Shown here one piece after another: positions 53,785 through 62,438 of a stretch of 64,000 nt of DNA; position 1 is the stretch's first letter; each line of letters opens with the position of its first letter. Made by a program: the position numbers and the translations under genes. A model generated the notes under the pieces. It was given only the letters and a program-made list of their open reading frames with translations. It was not told where the DNA came from and searched no databases. Source of the stretch: Natronohydrobacter thiooxidans (lineage in GTDB: Bacteria; Pseudomonadota; Alphaproteobacteria; Rhodobacterales; Rhodobacteraceae); the NCBI RefSeq assembly GCF_001884735.1, contig NZ_MJAP01000002.1:1-64000 (forward strand), given 5' to 3'.

Positions 53785-54173
53785 TTCAGCACCTCGATAT
53801 CGGTTGCGCTGCTGACGGCCAGCGCGGCCGTGCAGCTGCTCGCGTCGAGGGGAGTGCATGGACCCATCGCGTTGAACAGCACCCGCCCGATATTACTGCA
53901 TTCCAGCCCCGCCAGATTGAAACTGCGCACGCGCAATCCGTTTGCGGGCAGGGACTGGAAATCCAGCAGGCTCAGGCGCAGCACGCGGGATTCAGGCGTC
54001 AGAAGCACGACTTCGGCCTGCAGGCTCTCGAATTCTGTAGAAAGCCCGTTTTCCAGCACAAAGACCAACTGGCACTGAGCCGCGCCTGAATTGGCCTGAT
54101 CGAGCCTGATCGAGAGCGTCCCGGACGCTGCGGGCGCCAGACCTAGCCCAAGACAAAATGCAAGCGCACGCAT
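53781..54173 (-). CDS. Secreted hypothetical protein, first gene of exb/tonB operon
   Basis: 130 residues from ATG 54173 (AAAGG seven bases upstream). Sec signal peptide MRALAFCLGLGLAPAASG, then a beta-rich periplasmic domain with four cysteines that could form two disulfides. Four-base overlap with exbB. Seen in heme loci of related bacteria as far as I can judge by style; role unknown. Confidence 0.75.
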   Translation of the reverse strand: MRALAFCLGLGLAPAASGTLSIRLDQANSGAAQCQLVFVLENGLSTEFESLQAEVVLLTPESRVLRLSLLDFQSLPANGLRVRSFNLAGLECSNIGRVLFNAMGPCTPLDASSCTAALAVSSATDIEVLK

Positions 54174-54229
54174 GATGCTGCCTTTCAGATTCATATTTTC
54201 GGGAAAGGCTGGCACGTTGGCTGGCATGG

Positions 54230-54285
54230 CAAGAATTTCTTCTTGCAGGGGCGTTAGCATTGACTTAGTAAATCTGTCAAGAATG
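54230..54285. promoter_or_regulatory. Divergent regulatory region of heme locus
   Basis: CAAGAA-TTTC-TTCTTG (54230-54245) is an inverted repeat; TTGAC-N11-GTCAA (54260-54280) is a second and includes a TTGACT -35-like box towards hmuS. They lie between the exb/tonB and hmu operons. Iron-responsive control (Fur, Irr or RirA type) is likely by gene content, but the sites match no consensus exactly. Confidence 0.4.
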
Positions 54286-54363
54286 AAGCGCAACCCGCTT
54301 CATGCGCCATCCAGCCCCGAGCCAGACACGCGCCTGACCCTCAACCGTTTCAGGAGCCTTCTG

Positions 54364-55398
54364 ATGTCGCTGGATACACTCGCCGCCCCGTCACCCGCCG
54401 ATCTGCGCAATGCCCGCGCGGAAAATCCAAAGACCCGCGCCCGTGATCTGGCCGAGAGCCTTGGCGTGACCGAAGCCGCGCTGGTTGCCGCCCATGTCGA
54501 TGGCGTGCAGGTTGTGCGCATTGATGCCGGGCTGGACCGGTTGTTTCCCGCCATCCAGACCTTGGGCGAGGTGATGGCGCTGACGCGCAATGCATCCTGC
54601 GTGCATGAACGCACCGGCACATACGAGGATTTCCATTCCGGCGCGCATGCCTCGATGGTGCTGGGCGCAGAGATTGATCTGCGCATGTTCCCCAAACATT
54701 GGGCGCATGGCTTTGCCCTGCTAGACGGACCGCGCCCCTCGGTGCAGGTTTTCGATGCCGCGGGCGATGCGGTGCATAAGGTGTTTCTGACCGATGCCTC
54801 TGATCGTGCTGCGTTTGAAACACTCGTGCGCGATCTGCGCCTGCCCGATCAGGGTGACACGATCACGCTGACGCCCCATGTGCCTGTCGAGGCCGCGAAA
54901 CTGCGCGCCGACAAAGCCGAGGAGTTGCGCCGCGAATGGGGCGAGATGACCGATACGCACCAGTTTCTGCGCATGGTCTCGAAGCTGAAGATGAACCGTC
55001 TGGGGGCCTATCGCGTCGCGGGCGCGCCCTGGGCCTTTGCTCTGCGCCCTGATGCGGTGGCGCAGGTTCTGCATCAGTCCGCCGAGGGCAGGATCCCGCT
55101 GATGATCTTTGTCGGCAATCAGGGTTGTATCCAGATCCATGGTGGCACTGTTGCACGGATCGCGCCGATGGGCCCCTGGATCAATGTGCTGGACCCGCGT
55201 TTCAACCTGCATCTGCGCGCCGATCACATCGCCGAAGTCTGGCATGTGATCAAGCCGGTCCGCGATGGCATGGCCCATTCGGTCGAGGCGTTCGATGCGC
55301 AGGGCACGCTGATCCTGCAGATTTTCGGCAAGCGCGACCCCGACACGAGTGCGTTCAGGGCTATGGTCGAGGCGCTGCCGCGTCAGTCAGGAGCATAA
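54364..55398 (+). CDS. hmuS: Heme utilisation/degrading factor HmuS
   Basis: 344 residues from ATG 54364 (AGGAG seven bases upstream). Two tandem HemS/ChuX-like domains: the first with SCVHERTGTYEDFHSGAHASM, the second with IQIHGGTVARIAPMGPWINVLD. HmuS takes heme from the transporter in the cytoplasm and helps its breakdown or delivery. First gene of hmuSTUV. Confidence 0.95.
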   Translation: MSLDTLAAPSPADLRNARAENPKTRARDLAESLGVTEAALVAAHVDGVQVVRIDAGLDRLFPAIQTLGEVMALTRNASCVHERTGTYEDFHSGAHASMVLGAEIDLRMFPKHWAHGFALLDGPRPSVQVFDAAGDAVHKVFLTDASDRAAFETLVRDLRLPDQGDTITLTPHVPVEAAKLRADKAEELRREWGEMTDTHQFLRMVSKLKMNRLGAYRVAGAPWAFALRPDAVAQVLHQSAEGRIPLMIFVGNQGCIQIHGGTVARIAPMGPWINVLDPRFNLHLRADHIAEVWHVIKPVRDGMAHSVEAFDAQGTLILQIFGKRDPDTSAFRAMVEALPRQSGA

Positions 55399-55401
55399 GC
55401 C

Positions 55402-56241
55402 ATGCTGCGTCTGGGACTTGTTCTGACCTGTCTCGCAACCCCGCTGGCCGCGCAGGAGCGCGTGGTCGTGGTGGGCGGCGGGCTGGCCGAAATCGTCTAT
55501 GCACTCGGGCAGGAGCACCGGCTGGTCGGGCGCGACACCACCGCCAGCTTTCCGCCCGAGGTCGAGGCCCTGCCCGATGTCGGCTATATGCGCGCGCTCT
55601 CGCCCGAGGGGCTGCTGGCACTGGACCCCGATCTGATCCTTGCTTCGGAAGGGTCCGGGCCTGCGGAAACCGTGCAGATCATGCAGGCGGCTTCGGTGCC
55701 CTTCGTGCAGATCACCGAAGATCCGAGCCTTGACGCCGTGCTGGAGCGCGTGCGCACCGTCGCCGCGCAGCTTGACGCCGAGCCCGAGGCCGCAGCACTC
55801 ATCGCCCGGCTGGAAGCCGAGTTCGCGAGCCTGCGCGCTGCGGCAGAGGCAGTCACCACCCCCAAGCGCGTGATGTTCGTGCTCTCGGCGCAGGGCGGGC
55901 GGATCAACGCGGCGGGTCGCGACACCGGGGCCAGCGCGATGATCGAACTCGCGGGCGGGGTCAATGCTTTCGCCGATTTCGCGGGCTACCGGCTGCTGAG
56001 TGACGAGGCGATCACCGCTGCCGCCCCCGAGGTGATCCTGATGATGGATCGCGGCGGGGATCACGCGATCTCGGATGCGGAGATCCTTGCGCATCCGGCG
56101 CTCGGGCTGACCCCTGCGGCAGAAACCGGCGCGGTGATCCGCATGAATGGCATCTACCTGCTGGGTTTTGGCCCACGCACGGCGGAGGCCGGGCAGGATC
56201 TGCACAGCGCGCTCTACGCCGAGCCGCACAAGGGGGGCTGA
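55402..56241 (+). CDS. hmuT: Heme ABC transporter substrate-binding protein HmuT
   Basis: 279 residues with signal peptide MLRLGLVLTCLATPLAAQ. The fold is that of metal-chelate binding proteins: VVVVGGGLAEIVYALG, DVGYMRALSPEGLLALDPDLI, and SAMIELAGGVNAF. Periplasmic carrier of heme to HmuUV. It starts three bases after hmuS. Confidence 0.95.
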   Translation: MLRLGLVLTCLATPLAAQERVVVVGGGLAEIVYALGQEHRLVGRDTTASFPPEVEALPDVGYMRALSPEGLLALDPDLILASEGSGPAETVQIMQAASVPFVQITEDPSLDAVLERVRTVAAQLDAEPEAAALIARLEAEFASLRAAAEAVTTPKRVMFVLSAQGGRINAAGRDTGASAMIELAGGVNAFADFAGYRLLSDEAITAAAPEVILMMDRGGDHAISDAEILAHPALGLTPAAETGAVIRMNGIYLLGFGPRTAEAGQDLHSALYAEPHKGG

Positions 56242-56245
56242 TCCG

Positions 56246-57325
56246 ATGGTGGCCTTGCCCTGGGGGCGCGGCACGGAACGGGACGCGACAGGCGACCGCT
56301 CGGAGCGCGCGCGCCTCACCATCCTTGCGCTGGTGGTTTTCGTGATGCTGGCGGCGGTTGCCTCGCTCGGCACAGGCGCGGCAGGCGTGTCGTTGGGCGA
56401 CGTGCTGGCGAAATGGATTACGGGCGAGGCCCTGAGCCTGCGCGAGCGCGTCGTGCTCTTCGACATCCGCCTGCCGCGACTGCTGACCGGGATGCTGGTC
56501 GGCGCCTCGCTCGCTGTCTCGGGCGCGGTGATGCAGGGGCTGTTTCGCAACCCGCTGGCGGATCCGGGCATCGTGGGGGTTGGCGCAGGCGCGGGCCTCG
56601 GCGCGGTGCTGGCGATTGTGCTGGGGGCCTTCCTGCCGCCTGCTGTTCTGGCTTTCACCGGGATGCATCTGGTCCCTTTGGCCGCGTTTTTCGGCGGCTG
56701 GGCGACAACCCTGATCCTCTACCGTGTCTCAACCCGCGCCGGGCGCACATCGGTCGCAACCATGCTGCTGGCCGGGATTGCCCTTGGCGCGCTTTCGGGC
56801 GCGCTGACCGGGATCTTGGTCTATATCGCGGATGATCAGCAATTGCGGGATCTGACCTTTTGGGGGCTGGGCTCGCTGGCAGGGGCAAGCTGGGCGAAAC
56901 TGGCCGCCGCCGCCCCGATCATGATGCTGGCATTGCTGGCCGCCCCCATGCTGGCGCGGGCGTTGAACGGGTTGGCCTTGGGTGAAGGGGCTGCGGCGCA
57001 TCTGGGCATTGCAGTGCAGCGGATGAAGAACCTTGCCATTCTGACTGTCGCTGCCGCCACCGGCGCTGCGGTCGCTGTGTCGGGCGGGATCGGCTTTATT
57101 GGCATCGTTGTGCCGCATCTGCTGCGGCTGGTCATGGGGCCGGATCATCGCTTTCTGCTGCCCGCTGCCGCCCTGCTGGGCGCAGGGCTTCTGCTGCTCG
57201 CGGATATCATCTCGCGGCTGATCATTGCACCTGCGGAATTGCCCATCGGCATCGTGACAGCGGTGCTGGGCGGGCCGGTCTTTCTGTGGATATTGCTGCG
57301 CCGTCGCGGCATCGTGGATATGTGA
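56246..57325 (+). CDS. hmuU: Heme ABC transporter permease HmuU
   Basis: 359 residues from ATG 56246, with GGGGGG upstream. FecCD-family permease with about ten membrane segments: RLPRLLTGMLVGASLAVSGA, NPLADPGIVGVGAGAG, and GFIGIVVPHLLRLVMGPDHR near the end. Works with HmuV and HmuT. Confidence 0.95.
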   Translation: MVALPWGRGTERDATGDRSERARLTILALVVFVMLAAVASLGTGAAGVSLGDVLAKWITGEALSLRERVVLFDIRLPRLLTGMLVGASLAVSGAVMQGLFRNPLADPGIVGVGAGAGLGAVLAIVLGAFLPPAVLAFTGMHLVPLAAFFGGWATTLILYRVSTRAGRTSVATMLLAGIALGALSGALTGILVYIADDQQLRDLTFWGLGSLAGASWAKLAAAAPIMMLALLAAPMLARALNGLALGEGAAAHLGIAVQRMKNLAILTVAAATGAAVAVSGGIGFIGIVVPHLLRLVMGPDHRFLLPAAALLGAGLLLLADIISRLIIAPAELPIGIVTAVLGGPVFLWILLRRRGIVDM

Positions 57326-57331
57326 GGGAGC

Positions 57332-58120
57332 ATGCTGGAGGCACGCGATATTTCCGTCACCCTTGGGCGCAAACAGGTGCTGTATGGTGCGGGACTGAGG
57401 GCAAAACCCGGTGCGACGACCGTCATCGTCGGGCCGAACGGTTCGGGCAAGACCACGCTTCTGCGCGCGATCACCGGTGATCTGGCCTGTCGCGGCTCTG
57501 TCTGGCTGGACAGGGAAGACATGCGCGCCTTGCCCCCGCATGCGCTGGCCGAGTGCCGCGCCGTGCTGCCGCAAGCGAGTGTGCTCGCCTTCCCCTTCAC
57601 GGTGCATGAGGTGGTGCGGCTGGGCCTGACCGGGCGCATCGCGCTGCGCCCGGATGCGGCACAACTGCCCGCACGCGCGCTGGATCGTGTGGGCCTCGCG
57701 GGCTATGGCGGGCGGTTCTTTCAGGAACTCTCGGGCGGTGAACAGGCCCGCGCGCAACTCGCCCGCGTGCTGTTGCAGGTCTGGGAGCCGGTGCAGGACG
57801 GCGTGCCGCGCTGGCTGTTTCTGGATGAGCCTGTCGCGGCGCTCGATATTGGCCATCAGCTGCAGGTCATGTATCTGGCGCGGCGTTTCGCGCAACAAGG
57901 CGGCGGGGTGGTCGCCGTCATGCATGATCTGAACCTGACCGCCATGTTTGCCGATCATGTCATGCTGATGCTCGACGGGCGCGTGTTGGCGCAAGGCGCA
58001 GTGCGAGAGGTGCTGACCGAGCAGAACCTGTCGCGCGCCTATGGCTGCCGGTTGCGCGTCTCCAGCCCGCCCGCACAGGGGGCAACATATATCCTGCCAC
58101 AGGCGGCAGAAATCGCCTGA
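57332..58120 (+). CDS. hmuV: Heme ABC transporter ATPase HmuV
   Basis: 262 residues. Walker A GPNGSGKTT, signature LSGGEQARAQLARVLL, Walker B WLFLDEPVAALD and the switch His in VMHDLNL. Last gene of the hmuSTUV operon. Confidence 0.95.
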   Translation: MLEARDISVTLGRKQVLYGAGLRAKPGATTVIVGPNGSGKTTLLRAITGDLACRGSVWLDREDMRALPPHALAECRAVLPQASVLAFPFTVHEVVRLGLTGRIALRPDAAQLPARALDRVGLAGYGGRFFQELSGGEQARAQLARVLLQVWEPVQDGVPRWLFLDEPVAALDIGHQLQVMYLARRFAQQGGGVVAVMHDLNLTAMFADHVMLMLDGRVLAQGAVREVLTEQNLSRAYGCRLRVSSPPAQGATYILPQAAEIA

Positions 58121-58127
58121 CGAATAC

Positions 58128-58149
58128 TTGACTCTTTAACTCGGGTTAA
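58128..58149 (+). promoter_or_regulatory. hmuR promoter region with operator-like repeat
   Basis: TTGACT (58128-58133) is followed within the spacer by TTAAC-TCGG-GTTAA (58136-58149), a perfect inverted repeat placed where a repressor would block RNA polymerase. The -10 box is weak. Confidence 0.45.
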
Positions 58150-58212
58150 GTAGCGCAGATAGCGAAACGCCAGCGGTATCGCCAGCCACAAAACGAAAAC
58201 AAGGGGATACCG

Positions 58213-60294
58213 ATGACACTACAGAAAAGGCGCCGCGCGCGCCTCTATGCGACTATTTCCGCAACTGCGCTGCTGCTGGCCCCAATGCCCGCCCTCGCCC
58301 AACAATCCGAGAGCGTACAGGCCACATCCTTCCTCGGGCGGATCATCCTCGGCTTTGGCCGCGCGCGCACCGCGATTGATACGCCGCAGGCCGTCAGCAC
58401 GCTGGAGCAGGAAGATATCGACCGCGAACAGGCGTCGAAACCCGGCGATCTTCTGCGCACGGTTCCGGGCGCCACCGCCTTCGGCGGAGATCGCATGACA
58501 GGCCAGAGCTTCAACATCCGCGGGATCGGCAGCGACGCATCTGATCAGAACCGGATCATCATCACTGTGGACGGTGCCGAGAAATATGGCGAGCTTTACC
58601 GGCTTGGCCAGTTCTTTGGCGAACCGGAACTCTACAAGCGTGTGGAAATCCTGCGTGGACCGGCGTCTTCGGCGCTCTACGGATCGGGTGCATTGGGCGG
58701 GGTTGTGGCTTTTGAAACCAAAGACGCCGCCGATTTTCTGCAAGACGGCACCTCCACAGCCCTTCGCGTGAAGGCCGCAGGCAACAGCAACGGTTCGGGC
58801 GCGCTGGGATCGGTCATTCTGGCGCATCGTTTCGGCGAGAGTTTCGAAATTCTGGCCGCGCTGAACCATCGCCGCGAGGGGGATTACAAATCCGGCGACG
58901 GAACGCGCGTTGACGGCTCGGGCATGGCGGGCAGTTCGGGGCTGCTGAAGGGAACCTACCGCTTCGGCGACGGGAATGAACAGGCCCTCAGCCTGTCCCT
59001 GTCGCGCTGGCTCAGCGACGAGGAGGGCGCGAATTACTCCGCATACGCCTTTGCCCCGGCATTCGGGACTGTGGACCGCAAAGCTCAGGACGACACGGCG
59101 ACACTTCTGTGGACCAATCCCGCCAGCGGCAACCCGTTGCTGGACAGTCGCGTGGCTCTGACCTACTCGCGCACGCTGATCGATCAGGAAAATGCCGTGC
59201 CCGGCACGCCCGCGCTGATTGGAAACCCGCTATTCGAGGATTCCTTCTACGAGTATCGCACGCTGGCATTGCGCGCAGAGAACCGTTTTTCCTTTTCCGG
59301 CGCAGGCTGGGACAATTACCTTACCCTTGGGATCACCGCCTCTGATCTGCAGCGCAAGGCACAGCGCGAATCCGGGGCGATCTCGTTTCACCCCGAAGGG
59401 ACAGACCGTCGCTATGGGCTGTTCTTGCAGAACGAGTATATCTGGGATGAACGCCTGACCGCTGTGCTGGGCCTGCGCGCTGACCGCATCGCCCTGACGC
59501 CTTCGGACGAAGTTGCAGGCGGGGAAAAGCGCAGCCATACCGCGCGGGTTGCGTCGCTGGCGGTGCATTACAAACTCACCCAGGACTGGGCTGTCTTCGG
59601 GTCCGTGTCGCAGACCGAACGCGCGCCCTCGATTGATGAGATGTTCGATGTTGCGTCTGCACCGGGCAAGACCACCTCGCTTGATCTGAAGACAGAGCGT
59701 GCGCGCACGCTGGAGGCAGGCTTTTCCTATGGCGGGCGCGATTTTTTCGCCAATGGCGACAGCCTGGATTTCAAGCTGACCGTGTTCAACACCCGCATCA
59801 AGGACAAGATCGAACGGCCCGGAAATGCCGTTCCCGGCCCGACCTATGCCAATATCGCCCGCGCCCGGATCCGCGGGGTCGAGCTTGAAGGCGGCTATGA
59901 TGCTGAAACTATCTTCGGCAAATTCGCCTATTCGCGGATCCTCGGCACGGACCAGACGACCGGTGCGCGGCTGAATTCCACCCCTGCGGATGAACTGGTG
60001 CTGGAACTCGGGGCGCGGGCCTTCGATCAGACGCTGGAATATGGCTGGCGCGGGACATTCCTGCGCAGCGCCACCCGCGCCGATGGCGAGGCTTTCCCCG
60101 GCTACGGCGTCAATGATCTCTATGCCACATGGCGGCCTGATCAGGGTGTGATGGCGGGGCTGGAAGTGCAGCTTGCCGTGAATAACGTCCTGAACAAGCA
60201 ATACCGCAACATCCTGAACGGTGGCCTTGCCAGCAACGAACCCCGCCGGGGCCGTGATATCCGGCTGGCTGTCGGACGGCAGTTCAACTGGTAG
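58213..60294 (+). CDS. hmuR: TonB-dependent heme receptor HmuR
   Basis: 693 residues. Signal peptide ending about residue 30 (MPALAQQ). Plug domain with VPGATAFGGDRMTGQSFNIR and the LRGPASSALYGSGALGGVV motif. Beta barrel with FGSVSQTERAPSIDEMF, of the FRAP/NPNL region of heme receptors, and terminal residue Trp after GRQFN. Imports heme across the outer membrane using TonB-ExbBD. Confidence 0.95.
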   Translation: MTLQKRRRARLYATISATALLLAPMPALAQQSESVQATSFLGRIILGFGRARTAIDTPQAVSTLEQEDIDREQASKPGDLLRTVPGATAFGGDRMTGQSFNIRGIGSDASDQNRIIITVDGAEKYGELYRLGQFFGEPELYKRVEILRGPASSALYGSGALGGVVAFETKDAADFLQDGTSTALRVKAAGNSNGSGALGSVILAHRFGESFEILAALNHRREGDYKSGDGTRVDGSGMAGSSGLLKGTYRFGDGNEQALSLSLSRWLSDEEGANYSAYAFAPAFGTVDRKAQDDTATLLWTNPASGNPLLDSRVALTYSRTLIDQENAVPGTPALIGNPLFEDSFYEYRTLALRAENRFSFSGAGWDNYLTLGITASDLQRKAQRESGAISFHPEGTDRRYGLFLQNEYIWDERLTAVLGLRADRIALTPSDEVAGGEKRSHTARVASLAVHYKLTQDWAVFGSVSQTERAPSIDEMFDVASAPGKTTSLDLKTERARTLEAGFSYGGRDFFANGDSLDFKLTVFNTRIKDKIERPGNAVPGPTYANIARARIRGVELEGGYDAETIFGKFAYSRILGTDQTTGARLNSTPADELVLELGARAFDQTLEYGWRGTFLRSATRADGEAFPGYGVNDLYATWRPDQGVMAGLEVQLAVNNVLNKQYRNILNGGLASNEPRRGRDIRLAVGRQFNW

Positions 60295-60325
60295 GTTTTC
60301 CTTCCAGGGAAGGTAGAAAGCCGGT

Positions 60326-60354
60326 AGCGCGGGAGACTTTCCCGCGCTGCTTTT
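60326..60354. terminator. Terminator between hmuR and ABM gene
   Basis: AGCGCGGGA (60326-60334) pairs with TCCCGCGCT (60340-60348), followed by GCTTTT. Serves hmuR and, read the other way, possibly the convergent gene. Confidence 0.65.
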
Positions 60355-60356
60355 CG

Positions 60357-60689
60357 TCAGGCTGCTTGCTTTGCGGTGAGATGCTGAATGGCCGTGAAGC
60401 CCTCGAATTGTGGCGCACCGGCATGCAGCTTGCGCGTGTCGCCCGCGCGTGAATGGGCCGCACGAAATGCATCGCTGCGCGTCCAGGCGCGAAAATCCTC
60501 CTCAGACGCCCAGACAGTATGCGAGGCATAGAGCCGCATTCCATCAGCCTCGGGGCCTTTGAGCATGTGAAACTCGACAAATCCCTCCATCTGGTCGAGA
60601 TGGGACTCGCGGCCAAGCCACAGGGCCTCGAAAGCTTCGGCATTCTCCAGCGGCACGGTAAAGCGGTTCATGGCGATGAACATCGGCAT
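60357..60689 (-). CDS. ABM-family monooxygenase, putative heme-degrading
   Basis: 110 residues from ATG 60689, with AAGGAG upstream. Small antibiotic-biosynthesis-monooxygenase fold: FIAMNRFTVPLENAEAFEALW, GFVEFHMLKG and the Trp-rich SHTVWASEEDFRAWTRSDAF. Members next to heme transporters (IsdG/HmuD type) open the heme ring to release iron. Convergent with hmuR. Confidence 0.8.
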   Translation of the reverse strand: MPMFIAMNRFTVPLENAEAFEALWLGRESHLDQMEGFVEFHMLKGPEADGMRLYASHTVWASEEDFRAWTRSDAFRAAHSRAGDTRKLHAGAPQFEGFTAIQHLTAKQAA

Positions 60690-60929
60690 GGTCTCCTTGT
60701 TGGTTGGGAATAGGCACCGCGCAGACCGAATCCTTTTCGACACGTCTGCGCCAGTGATGCCGAGCTGGACGGAAATCGCTGGCTGGGTAGCTCTGTATCC
60801 CAACTTCGCGCGCAAAAGTAAAAGTGTATTTTTGATATGGGTTGCAAGGCGTTCGCTGATGCGCGGCGCTGTGAACATTGCCGAAAACCCGCAATGACTG
60901 CGGGTTCTGGCTGTTTTGTATCCATTGCA

Positions 60930-61514
60930 TCAGACAGATTTGCGCAGGGCCTCGGGCGCATGTTGGTGCAGATATTGCTCGATGGCGGCGATCAACTGTT
61001 CGCCCGGTGCACCCTCGCACAGCATCTGCACAACGGCACGCGCCCGACCTGTGCGGCGCTGCCGCAAGGCTTGCACAAGCTCCATCATCTGCCGTTCTTC
61101 CGGAGTCAGCCAGACCCGACAGCACGCGCAGCCCTCGGAATTGAACCGGAAGGCCGTGCTCCGGCTGGAGCGCAGGGTCTGCACCAAAGTCACGATATCA
61201 TAGCAGAGCGGCCCTGCCGCGCGCGGGCCGACATGGGCAGTTGCGCAGCGCAGCGCCAGTAGCCAGCCATGCGTTTCGGGCGCAGCGAATGTCTGGAAAT
61301 GAAACCGCATCAGCGCCAGCGTCAGGCGGCCAAACGGGTCAAGGTTGAGGCTATCCAGATGCACCTCGTCGGGCTGGCCTGAGCGCGTCGCGCCGCCGTG
61401 ATGATCCTGCGCCCCGCGCGCGTCAGCCCATTGCGGCGCCGCACTGCCCTGTACGGCGCGCCCCTTGGCGTTCTCCCGCCGCAATGACGGACGCTGCGGG
61501 TTAAAACCTGACAT
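60930..61514 (-). CDS. Hypothetical protein downstream of heme locus
   Basis: 194 residues from ATG 61514. Low-complexity N-terminus; helical C-terminal half with GCACCRVWLTPEERQMMELV and AVVQMLCEGAP. Its arrangement resembles the 142-residue protein at 50757-51185. The CxCC motif could bind metal or heme, but this is a guess. Confidence 0.6.
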   Translation of the reverse strand: MSGFNPQRPSLRRENAKGRAVQGSAAPQWADARGAQDHHGGATRSGQPDEVHLDSLNLDPFGRLTLALMRFHFQTFAAPETHGWLLALRCATAHVGPRAAGPLCYDIVTLVQTLRSSRSTAFRFNSEGCACCRVWLTPEERQMMELVQALRQRRTGRARAVVQMLCEGAPGEQLIAAIEQYLHQHAPEALRKSV

Positions 61515-61585
61515 TGGCGCGGCCTCCGGTTGTGTCTTTGGCGGCTCTGATGCGCGGCCAGTCTTCGGGAACGTATTGCACAGGC

Positions 61586-62020
61586 CCATGACCCTGAAGC
61601 CGCGCGGGTGATGCTGGAGAACCTTGGCTGGGCGGCCGGATCGGACGGCATCCTGACCCGTGACGGGCAGCGTTTCGCGCTGTCGGGATCGAACTTGCGA
61701 TCAGTTCGACCAATTCCTCGGAAATCCCGGCCGGGCATCAGGCCGGCACGCTGGAACTTGGCCTGATCGCCCGCAATCTGGCGCTGATCCCCGATCCCAT
61801 TGGCACTGTCCTTTCGGATTACGCGCCTGGCGGCGATTGGGGCGCCATGGCCGCGGTCAACGCCCGCATCACCCGCGACGCCATGGCCAGCGTCGCCGCC
61901 CAGCCCTTTTACGCCTTTGCCCAGTGGAAGGGCCTGAGCCGCACGCAGGTTCTGTGGCGGCACGGGCTGCGTAATGTCTCGGTGCCGCTGCTGACCTATT
62001 TGGTCACGGACAGCGTGCAT
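61586..62020 (+). pseudogene. Chimeric remnant of peptide/nickel ABC transporter genes
   Basis: Three pieces in different frames. DPEAARVMLENLGWAAGSDG (61589-61684) and GIELAISSTNSSEIPAGHQAG then AAVNARI are parts of a DppA-type binding protein; they are followed without a break by KGLSRTQVLWRHGLRNVSVP (about 61930-62000), a DppB-type permease loop. Large internal parts are missing. It is a deletion scar, not a working gene. Confidence 0.6.
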
Positions 62021-62075
62021 AGGGAGAAAATGATGCTACAGGCCCTCTGGGGACAAACTGATCCGCCGATCCGTT

Positions 62076-62411
62076 TTAATTGGGTTCGGGGCAGCCGCCA
62101 GGCAAGCACAGGATATTGGACGTAAACGCGGGATCTTCATCTGGAAGCTCTAGGTCGTCGACAAAAAATCGCGTGCCGATGCTGCCTACAGCAGTGCCGA
62201 CCGATCCGCTCTTTGGATCGCCGAAGGTGATTCCCCGAAATCCAGGCCCAGTCCCGATGGACAGGCTAACAGAATCTGTTCGAAAGCTGTCGCCTTCCGA
62301 CGATCCGATGATCGCCATGCGAACTACTGTATTATCCGGTGGAAGGGCCGACGCCGCCCCCGCGAACCCAACAAGAATACACCCAGAAAATATCGTTATC
62401 CTGATGCTCAT
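62076..62411 (-). CDS. Small secreted protein
   Basis: 111 residues with signal peptide (ITIFSGCILVGFAGAASALP). The mature part is beta-rich and ends in a Cys-Pro-Glu-Pro-Asn tail with two cysteines (ILCLPGGCPEPN). It follows the outer-membrane-like gene by 27 bases on the same strand, so they may be co-transcribed. Family unknown. Confidence 0.65.
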   Translation of the reverse strand: MSIRITIFSGCILVGFAGAASALPPDNTVVRMAIIGSSEGDSFRTDSVSLSIGTGPGFRGITFGDPKSGSVGTAVGSIGTRFFVDDLELPDEDPAFTSNILCLPGGCPEPN

Positions 62412-62438
62412 CTAACTACTCCTCATTTTCACCGCCGC

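Noticed and set aside
52411..54078. 555-codon plus-strand frame
   Set aside because: Antisense to exbD, exbD, exbB and the secreted protein gene; low complexity and no ribosome site.
56729..57994. 421-codon minus-strand frame
   Set aside because: Antisense to hmuU and hmuV; rich in His, Gln and Arg, as expected for a shadow frame.
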